Below, piece by piece: positions 1-7,500 of a stretch of 28,938 bases of DNA (positions within the stretch are counted from its first letter, which is position 1; each line of letters begins with the position of its first letter). Position numbers and translations under genes: made by a program. The notes beneath the pieces are model-generated. The model did no database searches. It was not told the origin of the DNA and worked only from the letters and a program-made list of their open reading frames with translations. Origin of the DNA: a virus; the IMG/VR virus record IMGVR_UViG_3300030108_002379, positions 1 through 28,938 of that record; one strand, given 5' to 3'.

Positions 1-1
1 T

Positions 2-691
2 ATTACAGTTCCAACATCTCCCCCTACTGCTGTAGCAAACACAAATTTTTTAACTACATTTACTAATGCAGGTATCATTGACCACACAATGAAAAACAAC
101 CTTGAGTCAAGAGCTAATACAAGAATTACAGGACAACAAGTTAAGTTTGGAACTGGAAGTATTTATTTTGATGGAACAGGAGATGATCTTAGAAATCAAG
201 ATGTTAATAATGATTTATTTCTTATGGGTACTAGTGATTGGACATTAGAATGTTTTGTTTATAGCACTGGGACTCAAGGGTCTGATTCGTTTGGTGCAAC
301 ACTTTTATATATAGGTGGAGCAGGTAGTAATAATGCTATTTGGTTAACTCAAAATAATTCAGATAAAATTGGGGGGAGAATCTTATACAATGGTAGTAGC
401 TGGACTTTAGAATTAACTTCAAGTGCATCTGTATCACATAATACTTGGTATCATGTTGCTTTTGAGCTTTATAACGGCACAGCTAAAGTATTTATAAATG
501 GTACATCAGAAGCTTCTGGATCATTTTCATCGGACTTAAATTCTACTTATGGGGGAAGATTAACTATAGGTTCAAGAAATCAAACAGACAGATTTTTTAA
601 CGGATATTTAGATGAAATTAGGATTAGCAGAGTTGGAAGATATCAAGGTTCAAACTTTACAGCCCCAACAAAAGTCTTTGCTAATAAATAG
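2..691 (+). CDS. LamG/concanavalin-like tail fibre protein, C-terminal part (5' end outside window)
   Basis: The reading frame is open from the left edge, so this is the C-terminal 229 residues of a longer protein; the ATG at 89 is internal. The visible part is a single beta-rich domain of the LamG/concanavalin A-like lectin type. It has the usual phage signature KFGTGSIYFDGTGDDL, then WTLECFVY, WYHVAFELYNGTAKVFINGT, GGRLTIGSRN and a closing GYLDEIRISRVGRY, followed by a short tail ending FTAPTKVF. In phages such domains sit at the end of tail fibres or other receptor-contact proteins and are thought to bind glycans on the cell surface. A tail assembly chaperone-like gene follows after 8 nt, which fits a tail-tip role. 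The family call is firm. The exact role (fibre, appendage or decoration) is inferred. Confidence 0.85.
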   Translation: MTVPTSPPTAVANTNFLTTFTNAGIIDHTMKNNLESRANTRITGQQVKFGTGSIYFDGTGDDLRNQDVNNDLFLMGTSDWTLECFVYSTGTQGSDSFGATLLYIGGAGSNNAIWLTQNNSDKIGGRILYNGSSWTLELTSSASVSHNTWYHVAFELYNGTAKVFINGTSEASGSFSSDLNSTYGGRLTIGSRNQTDRFFNGYLDEIRISRVGRYQGSNFTAPTKVFANK

Positions 692-699
692 GAGATAAA

Positions 700-1164
700 A
701 TGTATATTGCAAAAGTAGATGGAAATATTGTTCGTGAGATAGTGCATTACACAAAAGTATTTCGTAGTGTACCTACCGATGAACAGTTAGCTCTTAGAGG
801 CTACAAAAAAATAAACAAGCATAAACCTTACAATGTTTTAACGGAACGACTAACAGGTGCTACACCGTATGTATCAGGCACATATGTATTTACTGTAGAA
901 AAAACAGACATGACTGCTGATGAAATAACTTCAGCTAAAAATAGTGCCATGTCTCAAATACGTTCTCAAAGAGATAGTATGTTAAAAGATACAGATTGGG
1001 CTGCAATTAGAAAAGCAGAAACAGGAACAGCTATGCCTAGTGCTATGGCTAGTTATAGACAAGCGTTAAGAAATGTCCCTGCTACGATAGGTAGTGCAGA
1101 CCCAAGAACATGGAGTGATTGGCCTAGCATAAGTTTAGATGGAAGTTCTGCTAGTGGAGTATAG
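700..1164 (+). CDS. Phage tail assembly chaperone-like protein
   Basis: A 154-aa protein whose C-terminal half carries the pattern of the Phage_tail_APC type: IRSQRDSMLKDTDWAAIRKA, then SYRQALRNVP and a WSDWPSI ending. The RDxxLxxTDW...YRQxLRxxP arrangement is common in proteins encoded beside tail fibre genes, where they are thought to help fibre or tail assembly. The N-terminal half (about residues 1-75) is a small beta-rich region with no motif I recognise. The start is set by AGGAGA, which overlaps the stop of the upstream gene, 5-6 nt before the ATG. The gene lies directly behind the LamG tail gene and its stop overlaps the next start by one base. Chaperone function is inferred from family and position. 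Confidence 0.75.
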   Translation: MYIAKVDGNIVREIVHYTKVFRSVPTDEQLALRGYKKINKHKPYNVLTERLTGATPYVSGTYVFTVEKTDMTADEITSAKNSAMSQIRSQRDSMLKDTDWAAIRKAETGTAMPSAMASYRQALRNVPATIGSADPRTWSDWPSISLDGSSASGV

Positions 1165-1685
1165 TGTTGATAGATCCAATTACAGCATTATCCGCCGCAA
1201 ATTTAGCTTTCAACGGAGTCAAGAAAGCTATTCAAGTAGGGAGAGATTTAGAAGACATTTTTAAACAGCTATCTACTTGGAGTGGACATGTTTCTGATTT
1301 ACAGGAGTGGATGGGGCAAGAGAGAAAATTTAAGAAACCGACTTTATGGCAAAAATTAACTTGGGACAAAAGCGAAACAGCAGAAGCATTTGATGAACTT
1401 ATTGCAAAGAAAAAAATTAAAGAGATGGAAGACGCAATCAAGCATGAATTTACATGGGGAAAATTGCACCATCTGGGCATGGATGGCCCATATGGATATC
1501 GTGCCTTCATCCGCATACGCCGTGACATCAAAGCCAAACGTAAAGCCCAAATATATAATCAGATGCGAAGGCGGAAAGCTTTCTTATATAACACCAAGAT
1601 GGGAGTGGCAATTGGAACCCTCGTATTAATTTTAATATGGCTATCACATTTTTTATGGACAGCAATCGTGGAAGCGGGTAAGTGA
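1164..1685 (+). CDS. Hypothetical protein with C-terminal membrane anchor
   Basis: A 173-aa protein starting at GTG, whose first base is the last base of the previous stop codon. The N-terminal part is helical and charged (AANLAFNGVKKAIQVGRDLE, then LQEWMGQERKFKKPTLWQKL). A very basic segment near residues 115-145 (RIRRDIKAKRKAQ, MRRRKAF) precedes one hydrophobic segment at about 147-168 (GVAIGTLVLILIWLSHFLW). This predicts a single C-terminal transmembrane helix with the bulk of the protein in the cytoplasm. The gene sits two genes before the holin and endolysin, so a lysis-related or membrane-associated role is possible. I do not recognise the family and see no spanin lipobox. A TTG one codon downstream is a weaker alternative start. 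Confidence 0.65.
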   Translation: MLIDPITALSAANLAFNGVKKAIQVGRDLEDIFKQLSTWSGHVSDLQEWMGQERKFKKPTLWQKLTWDKSETAEAFDELIAKKKIKEMEDAIKHEFTWGKLHHLGMDGPYGYRAFIRIRRDIKAKRKAQIYNQMRRRKAFLYNTKMGVAIGTLVLILIWLSHFLWTAIVEAGK

Positions 1686-1888
1686 TTAGCATGGCATTTT
1701 GGGTAGCTACTTTAGTGCCGCACGTAGATCAATACTATTGTAGGCTACAATGGGTAGAGAGAAAGTTATGCTACTACTGGTGTGCTAATACCAAAAGAGG
1801 TTTTAATTGGTTTGAGTCAGAAACACCCAAAGGTTGTAAACTAAGAAAATTGTTTTATAAAGTAGAAAAGGAAAAGATAAGTGCTTAA
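1682..1888 (+). CDS. Small Cys/Trp/Tyr-rich hypothetical protein
   Basis: A 68-codon frame beginning with GTG in a GTGA overlap with the upstream stop and ending 8 nt inside the holin gene. An ATG at 1691 could instead be the start (65 aa). The product is rich in aromatic residues and cysteine (QYYCRLQWVERKLCYYWC) and has a basic C-terminus; there is no signal peptide or clear membrane helix. The tight overlaps with both neighbours support a real gene inside a lysis-region operon, but I cannot assign a family. It could be a small regulator or a DNA- or membrane-binding peptide; nothing in the sequence decides this. Confidence 0.5.
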   Translation: MISMAFWVATLVPHVDQYYCRLQWVERKLCYYWCANTKRGFNWFESETPKGCKLRKLFYKVEKEKISA

Positions 1889-2318
1889 TTTAATATCAGG
1901 GTTATTACCAATAGGCGAAAAACTTGTAGACAAGTTAATCCCCGATCCACAGGCTAAACAAAAAGCTCTTCAACAGTTGAAACAAATGGAGCAAGACGGA
2001 AGCCTTAAAAAGATGGAAGCTGAGTTTGCTGACAAAGATAGCGCTAGAAAACGTGAAATGGCTATCTCTACCAGCGAACATAGCCCTTGGTTAAATAAAA
2101 TCATCACCAGTCTACTCGCACTAGGTATTGTGGGGTTAGCGTTTGCTCTGTTTGCCGTTATATTATTCTTGGAAGTCACACCTGCTAATAAAGATATATT
2201 AATTTTTTTACTTGGTAATTTGACAACATTGGTGGGGTTGGTGTGCTCATATTATTTTGGGAGTTCCGTAGGTAGCAAAGACAAAACAGAAGAGATAAAG
2301 GGGTTAATAAAAAAATGA
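1881..2318 (+). CDS. Holin (GTA/3TM holin-like family)
   Basis: A 145-aa protein that should permeabilise the inner membrane so that the endolysin encoded next can reach the peptidoglycan. The order of elements matches the phage/GTA 3TM-type holin pattern: an amphipathic N-terminus (LISGLLPIGEKLVDKLIPDP), a charged helix with EFADKDSARKREM at about residues 48-60, a hydrophobic helix at about 74-97, a second at about 105-127 (ILIFLLGNLTTLVGLVCSYY) and the closing GSSVGSKDKTEEIKGL. Translation starts at GTG with AAGGAAAA upstream. The gene overlaps the previous one by 8 nt and the endolysin by 4 nt (ATGA), so holin and lysin are translationally coupled. Family recognition is from motif memory. 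Confidence 0.85.
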   Translation: MLNLISGLLPIGEKLVDKLIPDPQAKQKALQQLKQMEQDGSLKKMEAEFADKDSARKREMAISTSEHSPWLNKIITSLLALGIVGLAFALFAVILFLEVTPANKDILIFLLGNLTTLVGLVCSYYFGSSVGSKDKTEEIKGLIKK

Positions 2319-2698
2319 TGGACTGGAATACAAGCACGTATTTTTCGCAGTATGAATTTAAATGCTCACACACAGGTAAGTGTGATATGAACCCAGAATT
2401 TGTAGATAAATTAAATGATCTGCGTCTGGCTTTTGGGAAACCCATGACAATAACTTCTGGGTTTAGAGATGTTACTCATCCTATTGAGGCTAAGAAAAAA
2501 ACCCCGGGGGCGCACACAACAGGCTGTGCCGCCGACATAGCAGTGTCAAGAGAAGATGCTTTTGATTTATTATCTCTTGCTTTGACAAAAGGGTTTACAG
2601 GTATAGGCATACAACAAAAAGGTTCAGGTAGGTTTATACATTTAGACACGTTAAAAAATTCACCGGAAAGACCAAGACCAACAATCTGGTCTTATTAA
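2315..2698 (+). CDS. Endolysin, M15-family zinc peptidase
   Basis: A 127-aa peptidoglycan peptidase of the D-Ala-D-Ala carboxypeptidase-like M15 type (M15_3). The zinc-site motifs are all present: SGFR at residues 48-51, GAHTTGCAADI at 65-75 giving ligands His67 and Asp74, and RFIHLD at 106-111 giving His109. The N-terminal YFSQYEFKCSHTGKCDMNPE is the usual start of the family, with two cysteines. It lacks a signal peptide, so release to the periplasm would need the holin encoded just upstream, with which it shares an ATGA overlap. It likely cleaves peptide cross-bridges of host peptidoglycan at lysis. The length is normal for compact phage M15 lysins. A second ATG at 2318 is an equally good start. 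Confidence 0.9.
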   Translation: MMDWNTSTYFSQYEFKCSHTGKCDMNPEFVDKLNDLRLAFGKPMTITSGFRDVTHPIEAKKKTPGAHTTGCAADIAVSREDAFDLLSLALTKGFTGIGIQQKGSGRFIHLDTLKNSPERPRPTIWSY

Positions 2699-2699
2699 T

Positions 2700-4586
2700 A
2701 TGACTTTACAAAAACTACAATTTAGACCCGGTATAAATAGAGATGTGACCAACTACTCTAATGAGGGTGGGTGGTTTGAGTGCGATAAAGTACGATTTTT
2801 AAATGGCTACCCTGAGAAAATAAGAGGGTGGGAAAGGTACAGCCCTTTCGATATACAAGGCGTCTGTAGAGGTATGTTTGGTTGGATCACTTCTTTTAAT
2901 GACAATATATTAGCTATGGGGACAAATAAAAAAGTGTACTTAGAAGTGGGTACAAACTTTAATGACGTAACCCCGCTACGAGATTCCCCTTCAGCAACCA
3001 TGACTATTAATACGTTTGCAGCATCTGCTGGTTCCACAGAAATAGTTGTTAATGCTACAGCTCACGGTACTAATGCAGGAGACTTTGTTACTTTTGCAGG
3101 AGCTTCATCTTTAGGCGGAAATATAACCGCTGATGTGTTAAATCAAAACTATGAAATTGACAGCATTATAGATGCTAACAACTATCAAATTAGCGCCACT
3201 GCTACTGCAAGTGCATCAGATAATGGAAATGGGGGTAACGCAACAACCGGAAGTTACGAAGTGCCAGTAGGTAACGGGACTCTTGTTTTTGGGTATGGTT
3301 GGGATACTGACACTTGGGGTAGGCTTGGGTGGGGATCAGGTTCTTTACAACCAGTCGTATTGCCTTTGACTGTATGGTTTTTTGACAATTTTGATAATGA
3401 CTTAATAATGAATGTCAACACCGACGATAAAGGAGCCGTGTTTTATTGGGAAAGAGGTTCTGCTACTGACCCAACAGCATCACTAGGTACAAGAGCAGTT
3501 AAACTATCTAGTAGATCGAATGCTAAGAATGTCCCTGCAGAAGTAGGTCAAATAATGGTAGCTTCAAATAACAGGCATTTATTAGCTTTTGGTGCAACCC
3601 CTTTTTCTGGTTTGTCACAAGCAGAAGATACAGGCACATTTGACCCATTACTTATAAGGTTTGCAAATCAAGATGAACCTGAAAACTTTAGGCCTGAAAC
3701 AACAAATAGTGCGGGGTTTTTAAAAGTTAGTAGCGGCACAAGAATTGTTGCTGCTGCCAGGACACGAGAAGAAATATTAGTGTTTACGGATATGTCGGTG
3801 CATACATTACAATTCTTAGGCACTTCTGACGTATTTGGTTTACAAGAGTTAGAAACAAACATATCCATAGCTAGTGCTAGAAGTGTGATATCAGCCACTA
3901 ATGTTTTGTTTTGGATGGGTAGTGACAAATTCTATATTTATAATGGTCGTATAGATACGTTGCCTTGTACGTTAAGAGATCATGTATTTGATAACATTAA
4001 CTTTGATGCACTGCGGTATGTTTATGCAGGTACAATAGAAGCGTATAACGAGGTGTGGTGGTTCTACCCATCTGCTAACAGCAACATAAATGATTCTTAT
4101 GTAGTATATAATTACAAAGATAATTTGTGGTTTTACGGTAGTTTGAACAGGTCTGCGTGGTTAGATGCAAATTTAAGACAATTTCCGCAAAGTATTGAAT
4201 CAGAAAAGATATATGACCATGAAAGAGGGGTAGATGCAGACGGTTCAGCCATGGCTTCTTTTATTACAAGTTCAGATTTTGATATAGGCGACGGAGAAAA
4301 ATTTACCCTAGTTAAGCGTATTTTACCTGATTTGGACTTTACGGGTTCCAATGCTGTAGAACCTAGTGTTAAAATGACGGTAACACCAAGGGATTTCTCA
4401 GGAAGTCTGCATAGAACCGAAGAAGATAAAAACGTTATTGAAACCTCTGTAGGTGTCTACAGTAATCAAATATTTTTAAGAGCAAGGGCAAGACAGATAG
4501 GCTTCAAGATAACGTCTGATACTTTAGGCACTACTTGGAAGTTAGGTTCTCCAAGATTAGATGGTAGGCCAGACGGGAGGCGCTAA
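2700..4586 (+). CDS. Conserved phage structural protein, probable tail/neck hub component
   Basis: A 628-aa beta-rich protein of a type very common in marine short-tailed phages. It opens with LQFRPGINRDVTNY, then GGWFECDKVRFLNGYPEKI and GWERY. An Ala/Ser/Thr-rich insert at about residues 100-185 (FVTFAGASSLGGNITADVLN) looks like a small Ig-like or beta-sandwich domain. After it come Trp/Gly-rich repeats (GYGWDTDTWGRLGWG) and alternating strands resembling a beta-propeller (VWFFDNFDNDLIMNV, VLFWMGSDKFYIYNG, WWFYPSAN, LWFYGSLN). The C-terminus ends LGSPRLDGRPDGRR. I have a weak recollection that relatives resemble P22 gp10-type hub proteins; that is inference. It follows the endolysin by one base and overlaps the next gene by one base (TAATG). 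No strong Shine-Dalgarno site is seen. Confidence 0.7.
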   Translation: MTLQKLQFRPGINRDVTNYSNEGGWFECDKVRFLNGYPEKIRGWERYSPFDIQGVCRGMFGWITSFNDNILAMGTNKKVYLEVGTNFNDVTPLRDSPSATMTINTFAASAGSTEIVVNATAHGTNAGDFVTFAGASSLGGNITADVLNQNYEIDSIIDANNYQISATATASASDNGNGGNATTGSYEVPVGNGTLVFGYGWDTDTWGRLGWGSGSLQPVVLPLTVWFFDNFDNDLIMNVNTDDKGAVFYWERGSATDPTASLGTRAVKLSSRSNAKNVPAEVGQIMVASNNRHLLAFGATPFSGLSQAEDTGTFDPLLIRFANQDEPENFRPETTNSAGFLKVSSGTRIVAAARTREEILVFTDMSVHTLQFLGTSDVFGLQELETNISIASARSVISATNVLFWMGSDKFYIYNGRIDTLPCTLRDHVFDNINFDALRYVYAGTIEAYNEVWWFYPSANSNINDSYVVYNYKDNLWFYGSLNRSAWLDANLRQFPQSIESEKIYDHERGVDADGSAMASFITSSDFDIGDGEKFTLVKRILPDLDFTGSNAVEPSVKMTVTPRDFSGSLHRTEEDKNVIETSVGVYSNQIFLRARARQIGFKITSDTLGTTWKLGSPRLDGRPDGRR

Positions 4587-4885
4587 TGGCGATGCGGTCT
4601 TTTAGATCTCCTCCGTTGCCCTTACCTCGTGGAGACTACGATAGAAGATATTTTGAACAGCTAATTAAAGTAATTCAAATATATTTTTCACAGCTAGATT
4701 CAGAAAACCCTCTGCATTTAGAGGGTATGGTTTTAACAGATTTGCCGGAGGATACAGCAGATCTGCCAAACTTTAGTTTATTTAGAGAAGGAAGAAACGT
4801 TAAAATATTACTACCAGGAGATATGTATCCAACAGGCACAACCAGTAGTTCTGAGGTCGGTTCAGTAACCGTGACAATAACATGA
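4586..4885 (+). CDS. Conserved small phage protein next to the structural hub gene
   Basis: A 99-aa protein beginning in the TAATG overlap with the preceding structural gene, which indicates coupled translation. The N-terminus is basic and proline-rich (RSFRSPPLPLPRGDYDRRYF). It is followed by an amphipathic helix (FEQLIKVIQIYFSQLD) and a short beta-rich C-terminus (GRNVKILLPGDMYPTG, then a Ser/Val/Thr tail). In related marine phages a protein of this size and style commonly follows the gene at 2700-4586, so a virion role is plausible, but I do not know its function. The stop overlaps a possible 31-aa gene (ATGA). Confidence 0.65.
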   Translation: MAMRSFRSPPLPLPRGDYDRRYFEQLIKVIQIYFSQLDSENPLHLEGMVLTDLPEDTADLPNFSLFREGRNVKILLPGDMYPTGTTSSSEVGSVTVTIT

Positions 4886-4977
4886 ACATAGTTTTAACCT
4901 GCGATAACAACCTCCTCGGTGGCATCACCACCCTACCTCTCCGCCTTGGGGGTTGGCAGGCTTTGGAGAAAATATAA
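4882..4977 (+). CDS. Probable 31-aa microgene bridging two structural genes
   Basis: The apparent gap between 4885 and 4977 is filled exactly by a 31-codon frame. Its ATG shares bases with the preceding stop (ATGA at 4882-4885) and its TAA shares its last base with the next ATG (TAATG at 4975-4979). The peptide starts MNIVLTCDNNLLGGITTLPL and ends LGGWQALEKI, with no low-complexity sequence. The stretch is visibly richer in G+C than its neighbours. There is no Shine-Dalgarno site of its own, so expression would depend on translational coupling. Such perfect stitching at both ends is hard to explain by chance, but the frame is very short. It may alternatively be a leader whose translation exposes the next ribosome binding site. 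Confidence 0.45.
   Translation: MNIVLTCDNNLLGGITTLPLRLGGWQALEKI
4965..4968 (+). promoter_or_regulatory. Shine-Dalgarno GGAG deciding the start at 4977
   Basis: GGAG (in TTTGGAGAAAATATAATG) ends 8 nt before the ATG at 4977. An in-frame TTG at 4953 would add eight residues but has no comparable site, so the ATG is preferred. The site lies inside the 31-codon frame that ends at the same ATG. Confidence 0.7.
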
Positions 4978-6563
4978 TGATTCAAGATTCAGTAGGAAAA
5001 AAAGTAACACCTGACCTTATTAAACAACTTTATCAAGAGGAATTAGGCAGACTTCCTGAAGAGGGAGCCGTTTCGTTCTATCAAAATTTATATGGTGATA
5101 CATTTGACCAAATAGAGTTAGACCAATTTAGAGGTTCTACAGAAGCTGAGGCTTTTGAATCTGACGTAGAAAAACAAGCAAAAATAAAAGAGGCTCAACC
5201 AGGCTTAGAGAATCTTTATCAAGACATATTATTTAGAGAGGCAGACCCAACAGGCATAGCAGGATTTGCAGGTAAACCATTAGAGGAAGTAAGGCAAGAA
5301 ATAATGACTTCACCAGAAGCCATGGGTCCAGCAAGAATTAGACAAGCGTTTGAAGAGGTAGTGAAAAGACCTGCCAGACCTGAAGATATGGCTTTTTACC
5401 AAGAAAGGTTCGGTCCTGTAGTTAGCGATCAAGAAAGAGCTGAGTTAGTGCGTGCTATGCGTCCAGAACAGATGCAGATGTTTCAAAGAGAGTTAGGCAT
5501 ACCGACATTAGATTTTTCAAAGTTTGGTACAACACCTGAGAGAGCAGGTATTAGTAGGCTGATGCCAGCAGAAACTGAAGAAGGTATGAGAGCTGGCGGT
5601 GTGGTAGATAATAATGGTGTAATGCGTTTTGGCCTAGGTGGTCTCTTTAAAAAAATTAAAAGTATAGTAAAACCAATATTTAAGATAGCAAAAGCTGCGC
5701 TTCCCACTATTATAGCCGTGAACAACCCTGTCCTTGGTGCCACGTTAGCAGCAGCAGACGCCGGATTTAAAGACGGAAAATTTGACCCAAAAGATGCAGG
5801 AATAGCAGCAATTAAAACTATAGCGCAAGCTAAAGCAGCAAAAGCTATTTCAGGTACGCCTGAAGCTGCGGGAGGTGTTGATGTGGGAGTAAAAACAATT
5901 GACCCTTCTACATTCCCGTATGGTGCTAAGGGAGCTACAATGTCTACAGCGGCTATACCAACTGCTCCGACTGTTGGGCAACAATTAGCTCAACCGTTTA
6001 CTGATCCTAAGGGTTTTGGTAGAGAGGTTGTAGATACGTCTAAGGCACTCGGTGAAGGGTTTATGGACGCAGGAGGCAAAGCACTCGGTGGCGACTTTTC
6101 TGGGTTTAAGGGTACAGCTACACCTCTTACTGTTGCTGGTCTAGCGCAAACTGCTGAGATGGGTATGGAAGAAGCAGCAAACATACGTAACAAACAAAAA
6201 GCTATAATTGCTGCACAAGAAGAAAAGAAAAAGAAGTACCGTGATTTAGCTAGTGATTTACGAAGAATGTTTCCATACGGATATAAAGAAGGTGGTATAT
6301 CGTCACTTCCTGCTAGATATTTAGATGGTGCAGGTGACGGTATGAGTGATTCAATAAAAGCTAATATAGGTGATATGCAAGAAGCAAGATTAGCTGACGG
6401 AGAATTTGTAGTTCCTGCCGATGTAGTGGCAGACCTTGGTAACGGTTCCTCAAATGCAGGGGCTGAAAGATTATACTCCATGATGGATAGAATTAGACAG
6501 GCACGTCATGGAACAACTAAACAACCGCCTGAAGTAAATGTAAATAAAGCACTACCAGCGTAG
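4977..6563 (+). CDS. Virion-type structural protein with DUF4214-like repeats
   Basis: A 528-aa protein of unknown function, read from the ATG with a good Shine-Dalgarno site. The N-terminal third holds three related helical units at about residues 14-47, 77-115 and 121-146. They have the look of DUF4214-type repeats (LYQEELGRLPEEG; LYQDILFREADPTGIAGF; FEEVVKRPARPEDMAFY). A glycine-rich turn (GVMRFGLGGLFKKIKSIVKP) then leads into an Ala/Lys-rich, partly hydrophobic middle. The C-terminus carries a signature frequent in uncultured marine phages: GDGMSDSIKANI, EARLADGEFVVPADVVADLG, then AERLYSMMDRIRQARHG. Neighbouring genes of similar composition suggest internal virion or ejection proteins. 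The structural assignment is inferred from style and position. Confidence 0.65.
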   Translation: MIQDSVGKKVTPDLIKQLYQEELGRLPEEGAVSFYQNLYGDTFDQIELDQFRGSTEAEAFESDVEKQAKIKEAQPGLENLYQDILFREADPTGIAGFAGKPLEEVRQEIMTSPEAMGPARIRQAFEEVVKRPARPEDMAFYQERFGPVVSDQERAELVRAMRPEQMQMFQRELGIPTLDFSKFGTTPERAGISRLMPAETEEGMRAGGVVDNNGVMRFGLGGLFKKIKSIVKPIFKIAKAALPTIIAVNNPVLGATLAAADAGFKDGKFDPKDAGIAAIKTIAQAKAAKAISGTPEAAGGVDVGVKTIDPSTFPYGAKGATMSTAAIPTAPTVGQQLAQPFTDPKGFGREVVDTSKALGEGFMDAGGKALGGDFSGFKGTATPLTVAGLAQTAEMGMEEAANIRNKQKAIIAAQEEKKKKYRDLASDLRRMFPYGYKEGGISSLPARYLDGAGDGMSDSIKANIGDMQEARLADGEFVVPADVVADLGNGSSNAGAERLYSMMDRIRQARHGTTKQPPEVNVNKALPA

Positions 6564-6573
6564 AGGAAAAGAT

Positions 6574-7497
6574 ATGGCACAGGTTCAATCAGTACAACAA
6601 GTAGACCCTACAATACCAGGTATATTAGAAGATTTTTACGTTGCTCCTGAAGGAGAAGCTCCGGGTATTATCCAAAAAGGTCAAGAATTATTTAGTAAAG
6701 GTTTTGAAGATGTATATGGACCGGGAGCGCAGTCTCTTATGGGTCTCGGTGGTATTGCACCTATGTCTCAATCACAACAGGAGTTAGGTAGACAAATAGC
6801 AGGATTGCAAGCACCAGGGGCATTTACCACAGCAGAGGAGGCTCAAGAAGCAGGTATTCAAAGATTATTGGCAGCGCCTGGTAAATTTGGTACCGCACAA
6901 GCAGAAGAATATATGTCACCTTATCTTCAAGGTGTAGTGGATGTACAACAGAGAAAAGCAATTGATGCTGCAAAAAAAGCTCAGTTAGATGCTAACTTAG
7001 CGGCGGCTAGACAAGGTACGTATGGTGGTGCAAGACAGGCTCTTTTAACAGGGGCTAGAGAATCAGGGCTTAGAACGCAACTTGGTGATATTCAAGCTAG
7101 AGGTTTACAAGCAGCTTTTGAGAATGCACAAGCACAGTTTGAAAGAGATCGTGCTGCACAGATGGCAGCAGCTCAAGGTTTGGGTGGTTTAGGAGCACAG
7201 CTAGGCGGATTGGGAGTTCAGCAACAAGCAGCAGAACTAGACCGACTCAAGACACTCGGTGCATATGGAGATTTAGAAAGAGCTTTAACACAAGAAGGGT
7301 TAAGCGCCGAGGCTGCATACCAAAGAGAAAGAGATGAGTTCGGGCAACAACAACTTGGGAGGTTCTCTAATTTACTTAGAGGTATACCTATGACTGGACA
7401 AACAACAACAGCAACGACACCTCCACCAAGCTTTGCGGCACAACTATCTGGGCTTGGTATTACAGGTCTAAGTTTAGCTAAATTATTAGGGGGTTAA
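6574..7497 (+). CDS. Ala/Gln-rich virion-type protein
   Basis: A 307-aa protein, largely alpha-helical by composition and very rich in Ala, Gln and Gly. The centre (about residues 95-210) has a pattern shared by many marine phage structural proteins: YMSPYLQGVVDVQQRKA, then AARQGTYGGARQALLTGARE, then QAAFENAQAQFERDRAAQMA. The C-terminus has a Thr/Pro linker and a short hydrophobic end (LSGLGITGLSLAKLLGG). Translation starts at ATG after GAGGAAAAGAT, 10 nt behind the previous stop. Codon use matches its neighbours. Probably an internal or tail-associated virion protein; no enzymatic motif is seen. Confidence 0.6.
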   Translation: MAQVQSVQQVDPTIPGILEDFYVAPEGEAPGIIQKGQELFSKGFEDVYGPGAQSLMGLGGIAPMSQSQQELGRQIAGLQAPGAFTTAEEAQEAGIQRLLAAPGKFGTAQAEEYMSPYLQGVVDVQQRKAIDAAKKAQLDANLAAARQGTYGGARQALLTGARESGLRTQLGDIQARGLQAAFENAQAQFERDRAAQMAAAQGLGGLGAQLGGLGVQQQAAELDRLKTLGAYGDLERALTQEGLSAEAAYQRERDEFGQQQLGRFSNLLRGIPMTGQTTTATTPPPSFAAQLSGLGITGLSLAKLLGG

Positions 7498-7500
7498 GAA

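Noticed and set aside
4953-4976. TTG start at 4953 for the 528-aa structural gene
   Set aside because: GGAG at 4965-4968 is correctly spaced for ATG 4977 and nothing comparable precedes the TTG.
5990-6481. 163-codon minus-strand ORF opposite the 528-aa structural gene
   Set aside because: Ser/Pro/Ala-rich antisense shadow, no start signal, strand opposite to all genes in the block.
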